Positions 30,850 through 40,805 of a stretch of DNA of 64,000 bases are shown here, in pieces. Position numbers and translations under genes: made by a program. Source of the stretch: Bartonella harrusi. Its GTDB lineage: Bacteria > Pseudomonadota > Alphaproteobacteria > Rhizobiales > Rhizobiaceae. The stretch's first letter is position 1. Every line of letters begins with the position of its first letter. A model generated the notes under the pieces. It was given only the letters and a program-made list of their open reading frames with translations, ran no database searches and had not been told where the DNA came from. The stretch spans positions 1,116,001 through 1,180,000 of the forward strand of contig NZ_CP101114.1 of assembly GCF_024297065.1 (NCBI RefSeq), read 5' to 3'.

Positions 30850-32360
30850 ATGCCGGCAGTACAAGAAACAATACGCCAAGTGCGTGAAATAGATGTTGAT
30901 CAATATAAATATGGTTTTGAAACCAATATTGAGACAGATAAAGCCCCAAAAGGTTTAAATGAGGACATTATCAGATTTATTTCTGCTAAAAAACATGAAC
31001 CTAAATGGATGCTAACATGGCGTTTGCAAGCTTTTCGTCGTTGGTTAACAATGCAAGAACCTGATTGGGCGCGCATTAAATACCCAAAAATTGATTTCCA
31101 AGAGCTCTATTATTATGCTGCTCCTAAAAATCATACAGGACCAAAATCTTTAGATGAAGTTGATCCTGAGTTATTGGCAACTTATGAAAAACTTGGTATT
31201 CCTCTCAAAGAACAAGAAATTTTAGCAGGAGTAAGAAAACAGTCTGATCCCTCCACTTTTGATGATAGCATTTATGAAACGGGACAGGTCGCTGTTGATG
31301 CAGTCTTTGATTCTGTTTCTGTTGTAACAACATTTAAGAAAGAGTTGGCTCGTGCTGGTGTTATTTTTGCTCTATTTCAGAAGCAATTACTGAACATTCT
31401 GTTCTCATTAAAGAATATTTAGGAACCGTTGTACCTATCGGTGATAATTATTATGCTGCCTTAAATGCAGCTGTTTTTACAGATGGTTCATTTGTTTATA
31501 TTCCCAAAGGCGTTCGTTGTCCTATGGAGCTTTCAACCTATTTTAGGATTAATGAACGCAATACAGGCCAGTTTGAACGAACATTAATTATTGCAGATGA
31601 AGATTCGTATGTTTCTTATCTTGAGGGATGTACTGCTCCCCAACGTGATGAAAACCAACTTCATGCTGCTGTTGTAGAGCTTGTTGCGCTTAAAAATGCA
31701 GAAATTAAATATTCTACAGTACAAAATTGGTATCCGGGTGATAAAGATGGTAAAGGTGGTATTTACAATTTTGTGACAAAGCGTGGAGACTGTCGGGGCG
31801 ATAACGCTAAAATTTCATGGACACAAGTTGAAACGGGTTCTGCCATTACTTGGAAATATCCCTCTTGCTTATTGCGTGGTGATAACTCACGTGGAGAATT
31901 TTATTCTATTGCTGTTGCTAATGGCTATCAACAAATCGATTCCGGTACAAAAATGATTCATTTAGGGAATAATACATCAAGCCGTATTGTTTCCAAAGGT
32001 ATCTCTGCTGGTTTTTCAAATAATACTTATCGGGGACAAGTGACAGCACATAGAAAGGCGCAGAATGCACGCAATTTTACACAATGTGATAGTTTGTTAA
32101 TTGGTAATGATTGTGGTGCTCATACAGTTCCTTATATTGAAGCAAAGAATGCGACTGCGCAATTTGAACATGAAGCAACAACATCAAAAATTTCTGATGA
32201 TCAGCTTTTTTATGTTATGCAACGAGGGATACCTGAAGAGGAAGCGATCGCATTAATTGTGAATGGTTTTGTCAAAGAAGTTATTCAAAAACTTCCAATG
32301 GAATTTGCTGTCGAAGCACAAAAACTCATTGGTATTAGCCTTGAAGGTAGTGTGGGATAA
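30850..32360 (+). pseudogene. sufB: Fe-S cluster scaffold SufB, interrupted by a single-base frameshift
   Basis: SufB forms the SufBC2D scaffold on which Fe-S clusters are built. The first part (30850 to about 31364) encodes a normal N-terminus with [18 protein letters not shown]. After [11 protein letters not shown] the frame runs into 15-20 unrelated residues and a stop at 31422. Adding one T to the run at 31364-31368 restores [10 protein letters not shown] and continues without interruption to the canonical [18 protein letters not shown] and the C-terminal [16 protein letters not shown]. Restored length is about 503 residues, normal for SufB. Everything else is intact and the rest of the operon is healthy, so either a base was missed in sequencing or this strain has a fresh mutation. 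Confidence 0.93.
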
Positions 32361-32413
32361 TTATTTAATTAAACAGCACACTTGATATAAAATAGCCAGA
32401 GCAGGATTAAATT

Positions 32414-33169
32414 ATGTTGGAGATAAAAAATTTACGAGCCCGTATTGTTGGGACAGATACAGAAGTTATTCGTGGTTTAAACTTGACCGTTCAAGATGGT
32501 GAAGTTGCTGCTATCATGGGACAAAATGGAGCCGGAAAATCAACTTTATCTTATTTGCTTGCTGGTCGTGATGATTATGAGGTGATAGAAGGTGATATTC
32601 TTTATAATGAACAATCACTTTTAGAAATGGATCCAGCAGAACGTGCTACCTACGGTGTTTTTCTTGCCTTTCAATATCCAATGGAAATCCCTGGAGTAGC
32701 AACAATGGAATTTTTAAAAGTTGCAATGAATTCTCAACGCAAGGCGCGTGGTGATGCAGAGCTTAAAATTCCTGAATTTATAAAATATGTTAAAAACGTT
32801 TCTTCAAAACTTGAAATAGATATGGACATGTTAAAGCGTCCATTGAATGTAGGTTTTTCAGGTGGAGAAAAAAAACGTGCTGAAATTTTACAAATGGCGC
32901 TTCTTGAACCTAAACTTTGCATCTTAGATGAAACAGATTCTGGTTTAGATATTGATGCTTTAAAAATTGTTGCAGATGGTGTGAATAAACTTCGGGATGC
33001 AAAACGTTCATTTTTAGTGATTACGCATTACCAACGTCTGCTTAACTATATTATTCCTGATACGGTGCATGTTCTCTATAAAGGACGAATTATTAAAAGT
33101 GGCGATAAATCATTAGCGCTTTATTTAGAACAAAATGGATATGCTGATCTCATCAGCGAAGCTGCTTGA
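32414..33169 (+). CDS. sufC: Fe-S cluster assembly ATPase SufC
   Basis: SufC is the ABC-type ATPase of the SufBC2D scaffold and drives conformational change during cluster assembly. The 251-residue protein has Walker A GQNGAGKST near residue 37, the SufC-style signature FSGGEKKRAEILQ near 149, Walker B CILDETDSGLD near 170 and the VITHYQRLL switch region. ATG 32414 is preceded by GAGCAGGA. It lies between sufB and sufD in the standard order. Confidence 0.95.
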   Translation: MLEIKNLRARIVGTDTEVIRGLNLTVQDGEVAAIMGQNGAGKSTLSYLLAGRDDYEVIEGDILYNEQSLLEMDPAERATYGVFLAFQYPMEIPGVATMEFLKVAMNSQRKARGDAELKIPEFIKYVKNVSSKLEIDMDMLKRPLNVGFSGGEKKRAEILQMALLEPKLCILDETDSGLDIDALKIVADGVNKLRDAKRSFLVITHYQRLLNYIIPDTVHVLYKGRIIKSGDKSLALYLEQNGYADLISEAA

Positions 33170-33180
33170 GGTCATTGAAT

Positions 33181-34443
33181 ATGAATGCACGGCAAGAATT
33201 GTTAGCAGTTGAAAAAGATATACTCAATAATTTCAACCAATGTTTAGACAATTTACCTGGTGATAGAGCTGTACAAGCAGTTCGCAAGAAAGCGATAGAA
33301 CTGTTTCAAAAAACACAACTTCCTTCGCGTAAAATTGAAAATTGGCATTATACGAATCTGCGCACATTATTGAAATCTGTTAGTCATTTTTCAGCAATAA
33401 GTGATGAAAAATTCGTTGAACCTTTACTTTCAGAAAGTGCTCTCTTCTCTATTAGAAATGGAAAAACAGTTGCACAATCACAGATAACAAATATTACAGT
33501 AAAACGTCTTGCTGAGATATTAAAAGAAAATTTTGTAAAGATAGACCAAATCATTTCTGATGACGATTTTGTTGGACAATTAAATACAGCTTTCGTTACA
33601 GATGGTTGGCTTTTTCACATTCCCGAAAATACAAAATTAAATGTTCCTCTTGAATTACAAAATATTCAAATGGGAGGACATTCTCATACTTTTTCAGACA
33701 TAAAAATTGATAAAAACTGTCAAACCATATTTGTTGAACATCAGATTGGTAATGATAAAGACACCTTTGTTAGCTCGATATCTTCCTTAAATATTGCTGC
33801 TTATAGTGATGTTACATGGATCATCATTTGCAATCGTGGTTTTAACTCTACGCAGTTTAGCCGATTTCGGGCTATTCTTGGGCAAGGAGCAAAGCTCTCC
33901 CTTTATGTAGTTAATATAGGTAGCCAACTTAATCGTCAGGAAATTAATGTTGAGTTACAAGAAGAGGAATCGAATTTTCAATTGCGCGTTATCAATTTAT
34001 TATCAGAACAAACGCATAGCGATCTTACGATGACTGTTGGTCATGTTGAAGAAAAATCAACCTCAACCGAAATTATACGCAACGTTGTCACGGATAAGGC
34101 TGTTGGTGTTTTTCAAGGAAAAATACGTGTTGCTCAAAAAGCGCAAAAAACAGATGCACGTATGGCTTGTAATAGCCTCGTACTTTCAGATAATGCGGAA
34201 TTTAATGCAAAACCTGAACTAGAAATTTTTGCCGATGATGTTGCATGTGGACATGGTGCAACAGTTACTAATATTAACCATGATCATCTTTTCTATCTCA
34301 TGGCGCGTGGCATTCCTTTTAAAACTGCTCGCGGCCTTTTAATTAAAGGATTTGTCTTTGAGCTTATTGAAGACATCAAAAAAGATGATATTCAAGCTAT
34401 TTTAAAAAACATTATTAGCAGTTGGTTAGAAAAAAATGTTTAA
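33181..34443 (+). CDS. sufD: Fe-S cluster assembly protein SufD
   Basis: SufD pairs with SufB in the scaffold complex and is needed for iron acquisition. The product is about 420 residues. The N-terminal region shows PSRKIENWHYTNLRTLL (residues about 49-65) and the C-terminal beta-helix end shows NAKPELEIFADDVACGHGAT and ARGIPFKTARGLL. ATG 33181 has GAGG nine bases upstream, overlapping the sufC stop; the slightly longer TTG start at 33166 overlaps sufC and is less likely. SufD is more variable than SufB and SufC, but the C-terminal motif makes this certain. Confidence 0.93.
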   Translation: MNARQELLAVEKDILNNFNQCLDNLPGDRAVQAVRKKAIELFQKTQLPSRKIENWHYTNLRTLLKSVSHFSAISDEKFVEPLLSESALFSIRNGKTVAQSQITNITVKRLAEILKENFVKIDQIISDDDFVGQLNTAFVTDGWLFHIPENTKLNVPLELQNIQMGGHSHTFSDIKIDKNCQTIFVEHQIGNDKDTFVSSISSLNIAAYSDVTWIIICNRGFNSTQFSRFRAILGQGAKLSLYVVNIGSQLNRQEINVELQEEESNFQLRVINLLSEQTHSDLTMTVGHVEEKSTSTEIIRNVVTDKAVGVFQGKIRVAQKAQKTDARMACNSLVLSDNAEFNAKPELEIFADDVACGHGATVTNINHDHLFYLMARGIPFKTARGLLIKGFVFELIEDIKKDDIQAILKNIISSWLEKNV

Positions 34444-34452
34444 GGTAAAAAA

Positions 34453-35697
34453 ATGGGAAATGACGTACAAGCATGCAGTTATGATGTAGAAAAAATTCGG
34501 CGTGATTTTCCTCTTTTACAACGTAGTGTTTATAGAAAGCAATTGGTCTATCTTGATAATGGTGCCTCTGCTCAAAAACCACAATCAGTGCTCAATGCTA
34601 TGGATCATTTCTATCAATGCAACTATGCGAATGTACATAGAGGAATGTATTTTTTAGCAAACGCAGCAACACAATCTTATGAAAATGCCCGTGAAACAAT
34701 TCGTGCGTTTTTAAATGCTCAAACAGTTGAAGAAATTGTTTTTACGAAAAATGCAACAGAAGCAATAAATGCTGTTGCTTATGGTTGGGCTATGTCCAAA
34801 TTAAAGGAAGGTGATGAAGTTGTTCTCACCATTATGGAACATCATTCAAATATTATTCCTTGGCATTTTCTTCGTGAACAAAAAGGTGTTAAGCTCATCT
34901 TTGTTCCGATTGATGAAAATGGTATTTTACATATTGAGGATTTCCAAAAAGCTTTAAGTAAACGGACAAAACTGGTTGCTATTACGCATATGTCAAATAT
35001 ATTGGGAACTATTCCTCCTGTTAAAGAGATTGTTAAGCTCGCACATCAAAATGCCATTCCTGTTCTTGTTGATGGTTCTCAAGGGGCTGTCCATTTGACA
35101 GTTGATGTGCAAAATCTTGATTGTGATTGGTACGTTTTTACGGGGCATAAGCTTTATGGTCCTACGGGTATTGGTGTTCTTTATGGTAAGAAAGATCGGC
35201 TAGAGGAAATGCATCCTTTCCAAGGAGGAGGAGAAATGGTTGAGGATGTAACAACTGATAAAGTTTCTTATAATACTCCTCCCTACCGCTTTGAAGCAGG
35301 AACGCCTCCCATAGTTCAAGCCGTTGGATTGGCTGCTGCTATTCATTATGTACAAGAAAAGGATAGAAATGCTATTCATGCACATGAAACAACTCTGTTA
35401 ACCTATGCACATGAAAAGCTTGAAACGGTTAAGTCATTGCGTATTTATGGACGTTCTCCTCATAAAGGCGCTATTATATCTTTTGAAATGGAAGGTATCC
35501 ACGCCCATGATATTGCTATGTTTATTGATAGACAAGGGGTTGCTATACGTGCGGGAACACATTGTGCACAGCCTCTATTACAACGCTTTGGTTTAACATC
35601 TATTTGTCGTGCTTCGTTTGCTATGTATAATACTTACGAAGATATTGACCAGTTAGTGGAAGCATTAGAAAAAGCAAGGACATTTTTTAATGGCTAA
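34453..35697 (+). CDS. sufS: Cysteine desulfurase SufS
   Basis: SufS is a group II PLP-dependent cysteine desulfurase delivering persulfide sulfur to the Suf scaffold. The 414-residue protein starts with IRRDFPLLQR and VYLDNGASAQKP, has ATEAINAVAYGW, the PLP lysine in FTGHKLYGPTGIG near residue 231 and the active cysteine in RAGTHCAQPL near residue 368. No sufE gene is seen nearby. Its last codons overlap the sufT start by eight bases. A degenerate copy of part of this gene is present at about 54.7 kb. Confidence 0.95.
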   Translation: MGNDVQACSYDVEKIRRDFPLLQRSVYRKQLVYLDNGASAQKPQSVLNAMDHFYQCNYANVHRGMYFLANAATQSYENARETIRAFLNAQTVEEIVFTKNATEAINAVAYGWAMSKLKEGDEVVLTIMEHHSNIIPWHFLREQKGVKLIFVPIDENGILHIEDFQKALSKRTKLVAITHMSNILGTIPPVKEIVKLAHQNAIPVLVDGSQGAVHLTVDVQNLDCDWYVFTGHKLYGPTGIGVLYGKKDRLEEMHPFQGGGEMVEDVTTDKVSYNTPPYRFEAGTPPIVQAVGLAAAIHYVQEKDRNAIHAHETTLLTYAHEKLETVKSLRIYGRSPHKGAIISFEMEGIHAHDIAMFIDRQGVAIRAGTHCAQPLLQRFGLTSICRASFAMYNTYEDIDQLVEALEKARTFFNG

Positions 35698-36091
35698 AAC
35701 AGTTGAAGAGCATCATTCTACAGAATCTGTTGAAACTGTAAGTGAAAATGAAAAGGCTTATATATCAGCAATTCCAGCAGATGAAATTGAGCGTATGACG
35801 AATGATATCATTTCTGCTCTGAAAACGGTTTATGATCCAGAGATTCCTGCTGATATTTATGAGCTAGGATTGATTTATCGTATTGATATTGAAGATGATC
35901 GTTCAGTAAAAATTGAAATGACGCTTACAGCACCAGGATGTCCCGTTGCTGGTGAAATGCCAGGTTGGGTAGAAAATGCTGTAAGCGCAGTTGAAGGGGT
36001 TTCGCACGTTGAAGTCACCATGACATTTGATCCTCCATGGACACCTGATTGTATGTCAGAAGAAGCGCAAATTGCTGTTGGATGGTATTAA
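35690..36091 (+). CDS. sufT: SUF system Fe-S assembly protein SufT (MIP18/DUF59 family)
   Basis: This 133-residue protein has the MIP18/DUF59 domain: ALKTVYDPEIPADIYELGLIY (two adjoining blocks, residues about 43-63), MTLTAPGCPVAGEMP with the conserved cysteine, and VEVTMTFDPPWTPDCMSEEA at the end. SufT proteins help mature Fe-S proteins, mainly under high demand. The N-terminal 35 residues are acidic and variable. ATG 35690 overlaps sufS by eight bases, indicating coupled translation. In many relatives an A-type carrier (SufA) gene follows; here a restriction-modification gene begins 61 bases later. Confidence 0.92.
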   Translation: MAKTVEEHHSTESVETVSENEKAYISAIPADEIERMTNDIISALKTVYDPEIPADIYELGLIYRIDIEDDRSVKIEMTLTAPGCPVAGEMPGWVENAVSAVEGVSHVEVTMTFDPPWTPDCMSEEAQIAVGWY

Positions 36092-36152
36092 AAATTATTA
36101 TCTATGATATATTTATTTAGTTTTTTTAAATTTTGCATTTAAGAATGTTCGT

Positions 36153-37796
36153 ATGCTCTATAATAAACAAAAGTTGGAACTCACTTGGATTGGAAAAGAG
36201 AAACGCCCAAGACTTGAACCTCGTATTTTATTAGAAGATCTTGAGAAATCTTATCATGCTCCACACCAAGTATCTGCTCAAGATATTTTTGATAATAAAC
36301 TCATCTTTGGTGATAATCTACTCGCGCTCAAAGCGCTTGAACAAGAATATACAGGTAAGGTAAAATGTATTTATATTGACCCACCTTATAATACGGGCAA
36401 TGCATTCGAACATTATGAAGATGGATTAGAACATTCCATATGGCTTAGCCTTATGAGGGATAGGTTAGAGCTGTTGCATCATTTACTTGCAAATGATGGA
36501 AGTATTTGGATATCCATTGATGATGATGAACAAGCTTATCTTAAAGTTATGATGGATGAAATTTTTGGTCGACGAAATTTTGTAAACAATATCATTTGGC
36601 AAAAGAAATACGCTCCACAAAATGATGCAAAGTGGCTTTCAGATAACCATGATTTCGTGATGGTTTATGCTAAAGATAAAACTGTTTGGCGACCTAATTT
36701 GCTTCCTCGTTCAATCAATATGGATGCGCGCTATAAAAATCCTGATAATGATCCACGTGGTCCATGGCAGTCCGGAGATTTATCGGTAAAAAGGGTGACA
36801 CCTAAGGATATTTATGAGATCATCACGCCTTCTGGACGCAGGGTGATGCCTCCTGCTGGAACGAGTTGGCGGGTTAGCAAACAAAAATTTTTAGAGCTAT
36901 TAAAAGATAATCGTATTTGGTTTGGATCAGATAACGGTGGAGTACCACGTATTAAACGCTTTGTTTCAGAAGTAAAACAAGGAATAACAACTATGACCAT
37001 TTGGCCTTATCAGGAAGTTGGTCATAATCAAGATGCAAAAAAAGAAGCCAAAGTCTTTAATTATGATAATGTATTTGCAACCCCAAAACCTGAACGTCTT
37101 ATGGAACGCATTATTCAGCTTGCCTCCAATCCTGGAGATCTTGTATTGGATTCCTTTGCCGGCTCGGGTACCACTGGAGCAGTTGCTCACAAAATGGGCC
37201 GTAAGTGGATTATGATTGAACTTGGGGAGCATTGTCATACACACATCATACCTCGTTTAAAACAAGTGATTGATGGAACTGATCAAGGTGGTATTTCTAA
37301 AAATGTAAATTGGCAAGGTGGTGGAGGTTTTCGCTATTATCGTCTTGCACCTTCTTTGTTGCAAAAAGATCCATGGGGACAGTGGATTATTAGTCGCGAA
37401 TATAATGCTGCTATGCTTTCGGAAGCCATGTGCAAACATATGGGGTTTACCTATGCTCCTGATGAAAACCATTATTGGATGCAAGGATATTCAACCGAAA
37501 CGGATTATATTTATGTAACGACCAATGCAATGACACATGAACAACTCCGCGTTATCAGTGAAGAGGTTGGTCCTCATCGTACTTTGCTTATTTGTTGTGC
37601 AGCCTTTGATACAAAACCAGAATCTTTTGAGAATCTCACGCTTTCTAAAATACCGCGTGCTGTCTTAGAAAAGTGTGAATGGGGGAGGAATGATTACAGT
37701 TTGAATGTAGCAAATCTTGAACCAATGGTGGTAGTAAACGAGCCCACCAAAAAAGATACAGATATTGCACAAGCAGAATTAGATTTATTCGAATAA
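36153..37796 (+). CDS. mod: Type III restriction-modification DNA methyltransferase (Mod)
   Basis: This 547-residue protein is a beta-class adenine N6 methyltransferase of a type III system. Catalytic motif IV DPPYNTGNAF begins at D76 and the AdoMet-binding motif I FAGSGTTG at F335; this order (IV before I) defines the beta class. The region between, residues about 130-300, contains the target-recognition sequence. The C-terminal 150 residues hold no known motif but should contact Res. It is followed 21 bases later by res, and together they form an operon. It starts 61 bases after sufT, so it may share suf transcription. The recognition sequence cannot be read from the protein. Confidence 0.92.
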   Translation: MLYNKQKLELTWIGKEKRPRLEPRILLEDLEKSYHAPHQVSAQDIFDNKLIFGDNLLALKALEQEYTGKVKCIYIDPPYNTGNAFEHYEDGLEHSIWLSLMRDRLELLHHLLANDGSIWISIDDDEQAYLKVMMDEIFGRRNFVNNIIWQKKYAPQNDAKWLSDNHDFVMVYAKDKTVWRPNLLPRSINMDARYKNPDNDPRGPWQSGDLSVKRVTPKDIYEIITPSGRRVMPPAGTSWRVSKQKFLELLKDNRIWFGSDNGGVPRIKRFVSEVKQGITTMTIWPYQEVGHNQDAKKEAKVFNYDNVFATPKPERLMERIIQLASNPGDLVLDSFAGSGTTGAVAHKMGRKWIMIELGEHCHTHIIPRLKQVIDGTDQGGISKNVNWQGGGGFRYYRLAPSLLQKDPWGQWIISREYNAAMLSEAMCKHMGFTYAPDENHYWMQGYSTETDYIYVTTNAMTHEQLRVISEEVGPHRTLLICCAAFDTKPESFENLTLSKIPRAVLEKCEWGRNDYSLNVANLEPMVVVNEPTKKDTDIAQAELDLFE

Positions 37797-37817
37797 ATAG
37801 AAAAAGCGGAGTTTTTC

Positions 37818-40601
37818 ATGAACGCAGTTGAAAAAAAAATTGCTGCTCGTTTATCATTGCGCTACCCTCAACACAAATCCTTGAATGTTTTGGTGCAAAT
37901 TCTAGAGAATATTGAACTTTCTAAAAATACTGATTTAGTTGCAGATTTAGAAGCAATAAAAAAACTTTATCCTTCTGTACAAGATTTTGAACGCGATTTT
38001 CCTTCTTTTTGTTTTGCTTTGGCAACTGGAGTTGGGAAAACACGTTTGATGGGCGCTTTTATCAGCTATCTTTATTTAACAGGACGCAGTCGCAATTTTT
38101 TTATATTGGCGCCAAATTTGACTATTTATGAAAAATTAAAACAGGATTTCAGTCCTCAAAGTCCCAAATATGTATTCAGTGGAATGAATGAGTTTGTTGC
38201 AAATAGACCGGTAATTATTACAGGTGATGATTATGAAAGTGGTAAAGGAATTCACTCTAATGAACCAAAATTTTATGGACAACAGCGTTTGTTTGAGGAT
38301 GAAAATACAGCTTTTATCAATATTTTTAATATTTCCAAAATTAACACAACGGATCATAAAAAAGGAACTGCAAAATCAAATATTCCACGGATTAAACGCT
38401 TACAAGAAACTATTGGCGAAAGTTATTTTGATTATCTTGCAAATCTTCCTGATCTAGTGCTTTTAATGGATGAAGCGCATCGTTATCGTGCTTCTGCGGG
38501 TGTTTCGGCGATTAATGAGTTGAAACCTGTTTTAGGTTTAGAACTTACAGCAACACCGAAAACAATAGGGGCAAAGCCTGTAAATTTTAAAAATGTTGTG
38601 TACGGCTATTCACTTGCAGAGGCTATGAGAGATCGGTTTGTGAAAGAGCCTGCTGTCGCTACACGTAAAGACTTTCAGCCGAAAAACTACACGTCTGAAC
38701 AATTAGAGTATATTAAACTACAAGATGCAATTCATGCACACGAAAAAGTAAAAGCAGATTTGGTTATCTATGCTAGTGATTATAAAAAAAAGTGCGTTAA
38801 GCCTTTTGTGTTAGTTGTAGCGCAAGATACAGAGCATGCGCAGAAATTGCATAATTTGTTAGAAGCGGATGATTTTTTTGCCGGAGCTTATAAGGGAAAG
38901 GTTATAGAAATTCATTCAAAACAATCGAATACAGAAGAAGATAAGAATATTCAGAAACTAATTGCAATTGAAGATCCAAATGAGCCAACGGAAATTGTTA
39001 TTCACGTTAATAAACTGAAAGAAGGATGGGATGTCACTAATCTCTATACTATTGTACCGTTGCGTGCATCTACTTCAGAGATTTTAACTGAGCAAACGAT
39101 AGGTCGTGGGTTACGTTTGCCGTATGGTAGTAAAACCGGCATAGAATCCATAGATCGTTTAACAATCATTGCACATGATCGTTTCCAAGATATTATTGAT
39201 CGTGCTAATGAGCCAAACTCAATTATTAAAAAGCATATTGAGATTGGAATAGGGGGAGATATATCGGCCGAAAAATCAGATATACTCACAGTACCAAGTT
39301 GTGCAGAAACAGAATCAACAAAGACGACGGTGACACGCTACTCCAATATAAACGGAGCATCTGATTTCCAAGATGTCGCGTTGCATAATACGGCTCCGTC
39401 TTTCACTCCCGAGGAGAAAAAAATTGCTGATATCACGTGGAATATTATCAAAGGATATGAAAAATTGCCAAATTCTCAGGCACTTTGCTCCACTATAATA
39501 CAAGAAAAAATCAGTAATGAAGTTATAGAAACCATGCACGCGTCAAAGGGTACTCTTATTTGTGATAACATAAAAGCAGAGACTGAAGCTTTGGTGCAAA
39601 AAGTGGTTGCAGACCTAACAGAAAATTTAGCAAAACGTATAATAGATATTCCCAATATTGTGCTTATTCCCTCTGGTGAGGTTACTTATGGTTTTTCTGA
39701 CTTTGATTTAAAAAACCTAGAAAGTTTAAACTTGCAACCCGTGAGTAGAGAGCTTTTAATTCGAGAATTACGCACACATAAAAGTATTTTTCTTACCTCT
39801 GAAAATGAGTATCTCAAAGAGCCTCATCTTGAAAATTATATCATTCGTACTTTAATTGATAATGATTTTATTGATTATGACAACCATACGCCACTATTAC
39901 GAAAATTAGCGGGGCAGTTGGTGCAACATTTTCGATCTTCTTTATCAAATGATGCTGCTGTTGAGAATGTATTGATTCATTATCAGCATCAACTTAATAA
40001 TTTTATAGTTACTCAATTAAAATCACACCAGTGGGAAACACAACAAGATTATGAGGTTAAAATTACACGGGGATTTACAACCTTAACACCTCTTCACTAC
40101 ACACTACCACAGGGTACATTTCCTCTTGATTTTCGTTGTATTCCTTCCAATAAAAGCGATATTAAAACACTTGTATTCAAGGGATTTAAAAAATGTTGTT
40201 ATCCTTTACAAAAATTTGATTCAGTGGAGGGGGAGTTGCGATTTGCTCAAATATTAGAGGATGATGTAAAAGTATTAAAGTGGATGAAGCTTGCTCGAGG
40301 TTTTTTCAAGATAGAATATGACAAAGGATTGATCTATGAACCGGATTTTGTTGTAGAAACGAAAGATGCCAAATATCTTTGTGAACCTAAAAAAGCATCT
40401 GAAATACACAATCCTATTGTTTTGAAAAAGACAAATGCAGCTGTTCAGTGGTGCTATCATGCAACGAGTTATGTTGTTACGAATGATGGAAAACCATGGC
40501 ATTATGTTCTTATTCCACATGATGCTATTAAGGCCAATCGTAGTTTTGAGGGTTTGTGTGCAGAGTTTACAATTTCAAGAGCTGAACTTAATGCAGAATA
40601 G
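37818..40601 (+). CDS. res: Type III restriction endonuclease subunit (Res)
   Basis: Res is the SF2 helicase-like ATPase and nuclease subunit of a type III restriction enzyme. The 927-residue protein has Walker A ATGVGKT with K74, Walker B/motif II LLMDEAHRY (D218-EAH), motif III ELTATPKT, helicase domain 2 with NKLKEGWDVTNLY near 395 and motif VI EQTIGRGLRLPYG near 430. Near residue 840 a PD-(D/E)xK nuclease pattern, EPDFVVE then CEPKKA, marks the cleavage domain. The frame is uninterrupted and all motifs look intact, so the enzyme may be active with the adjacent Mod. Confidence 0.92.
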   Translation: MNAVEKKIAARLSLRYPQHKSLNVLVQILENIELSKNTDLVADLEAIKKLYPSVQDFERDFPSFCFALATGVGKTRLMGAFISYLYLTGRSRNFFILAPNLTIYEKLKQDFSPQSPKYVFSGMNEFVANRPVIITGDDYESGKGIHSNEPKFYGQQRLFEDENTAFINIFNISKINTTDHKKGTAKSNIPRIKRLQETIGESYFDYLANLPDLVLLMDEAHRYRASAGVSAINELKPVLGLELTATPKTIGAKPVNFKNVVYGYSLAEAMRDRFVKEPAVATRKDFQPKNYTSEQLEYIKLQDAIHAHEKVKADLVIYASDYKKKCVKPFVLVVAQDTEHAQKLHNLLEADDFFAGAYKGKVIEIHSKQSNTEEDKNIQKLIAIEDPNEPTEIVIHVNKLKEGWDVTNLYTIVPLRASTSEILTEQTIGRGLRLPYGSKTGIESIDRLTIIAHDRFQDIIDRANEPNSIIKKHIEIGIGGDISAEKSDILTVPSCAETESTKTTVTRYSNINGASDFQDVALHNTAPSFTPEEKKIADITWNIIKGYEKLPNSQALCSTIIQEKISNEVIETMHASKGTLICDNIKAETEALVQKVVADLTENLAKRIIDIPNIVLIPSGEVTYGFSDFDLKNLESLNLQPVSRELLIRELRTHKSIFLTSENEYLKEPHLENYIIRTLIDNDFIDYDNHTPLLRKLAGQLVQHFRSSLSNDAAVENVLIHYQHQLNNFIVTQLKSHQWETQQDYEVKITRGFTTLTPLHYTLPQGTFPLDFRCIPSNKSDIKTLVFKGFKKCCYPLQKFDSVEGELRFAQILEDDVKVLKWMKLARGFFKIEYDKGLIYEPDFVVETKDAKYLCEPKKASEIHNPIVLKKTNAAVQWCYHATSYVVTNDGKPWHYVLIPHDAIKANRSFEGLCAEFTISRAELNAE

Positions 40602-40805
40602 CTCTTTTGCCAAACAATAATAATCTTGATGAGAGAAAAAGAAGTCTTTTCAGAAGAAAAAACATCTGGATTCCATTTAGAAAATTGAGCAATGTAAAAG
40701 GAATAAGCTCTTCTCAAAAAAATAAAACCACTTATTGTTCTCTCTTGTAAAAGATAACTAGAGTGGTCTAACCATAGTAGACTATAAAAATGGATAATTT
40801 GATAT

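Noticed and set aside
31524-32360. Second sufB frame as an independent gene
   Set aside because: It begins in mid-domain at MELSTYF, and the preceding sequence in the same frame encodes conserved SufB residues back to the T run.
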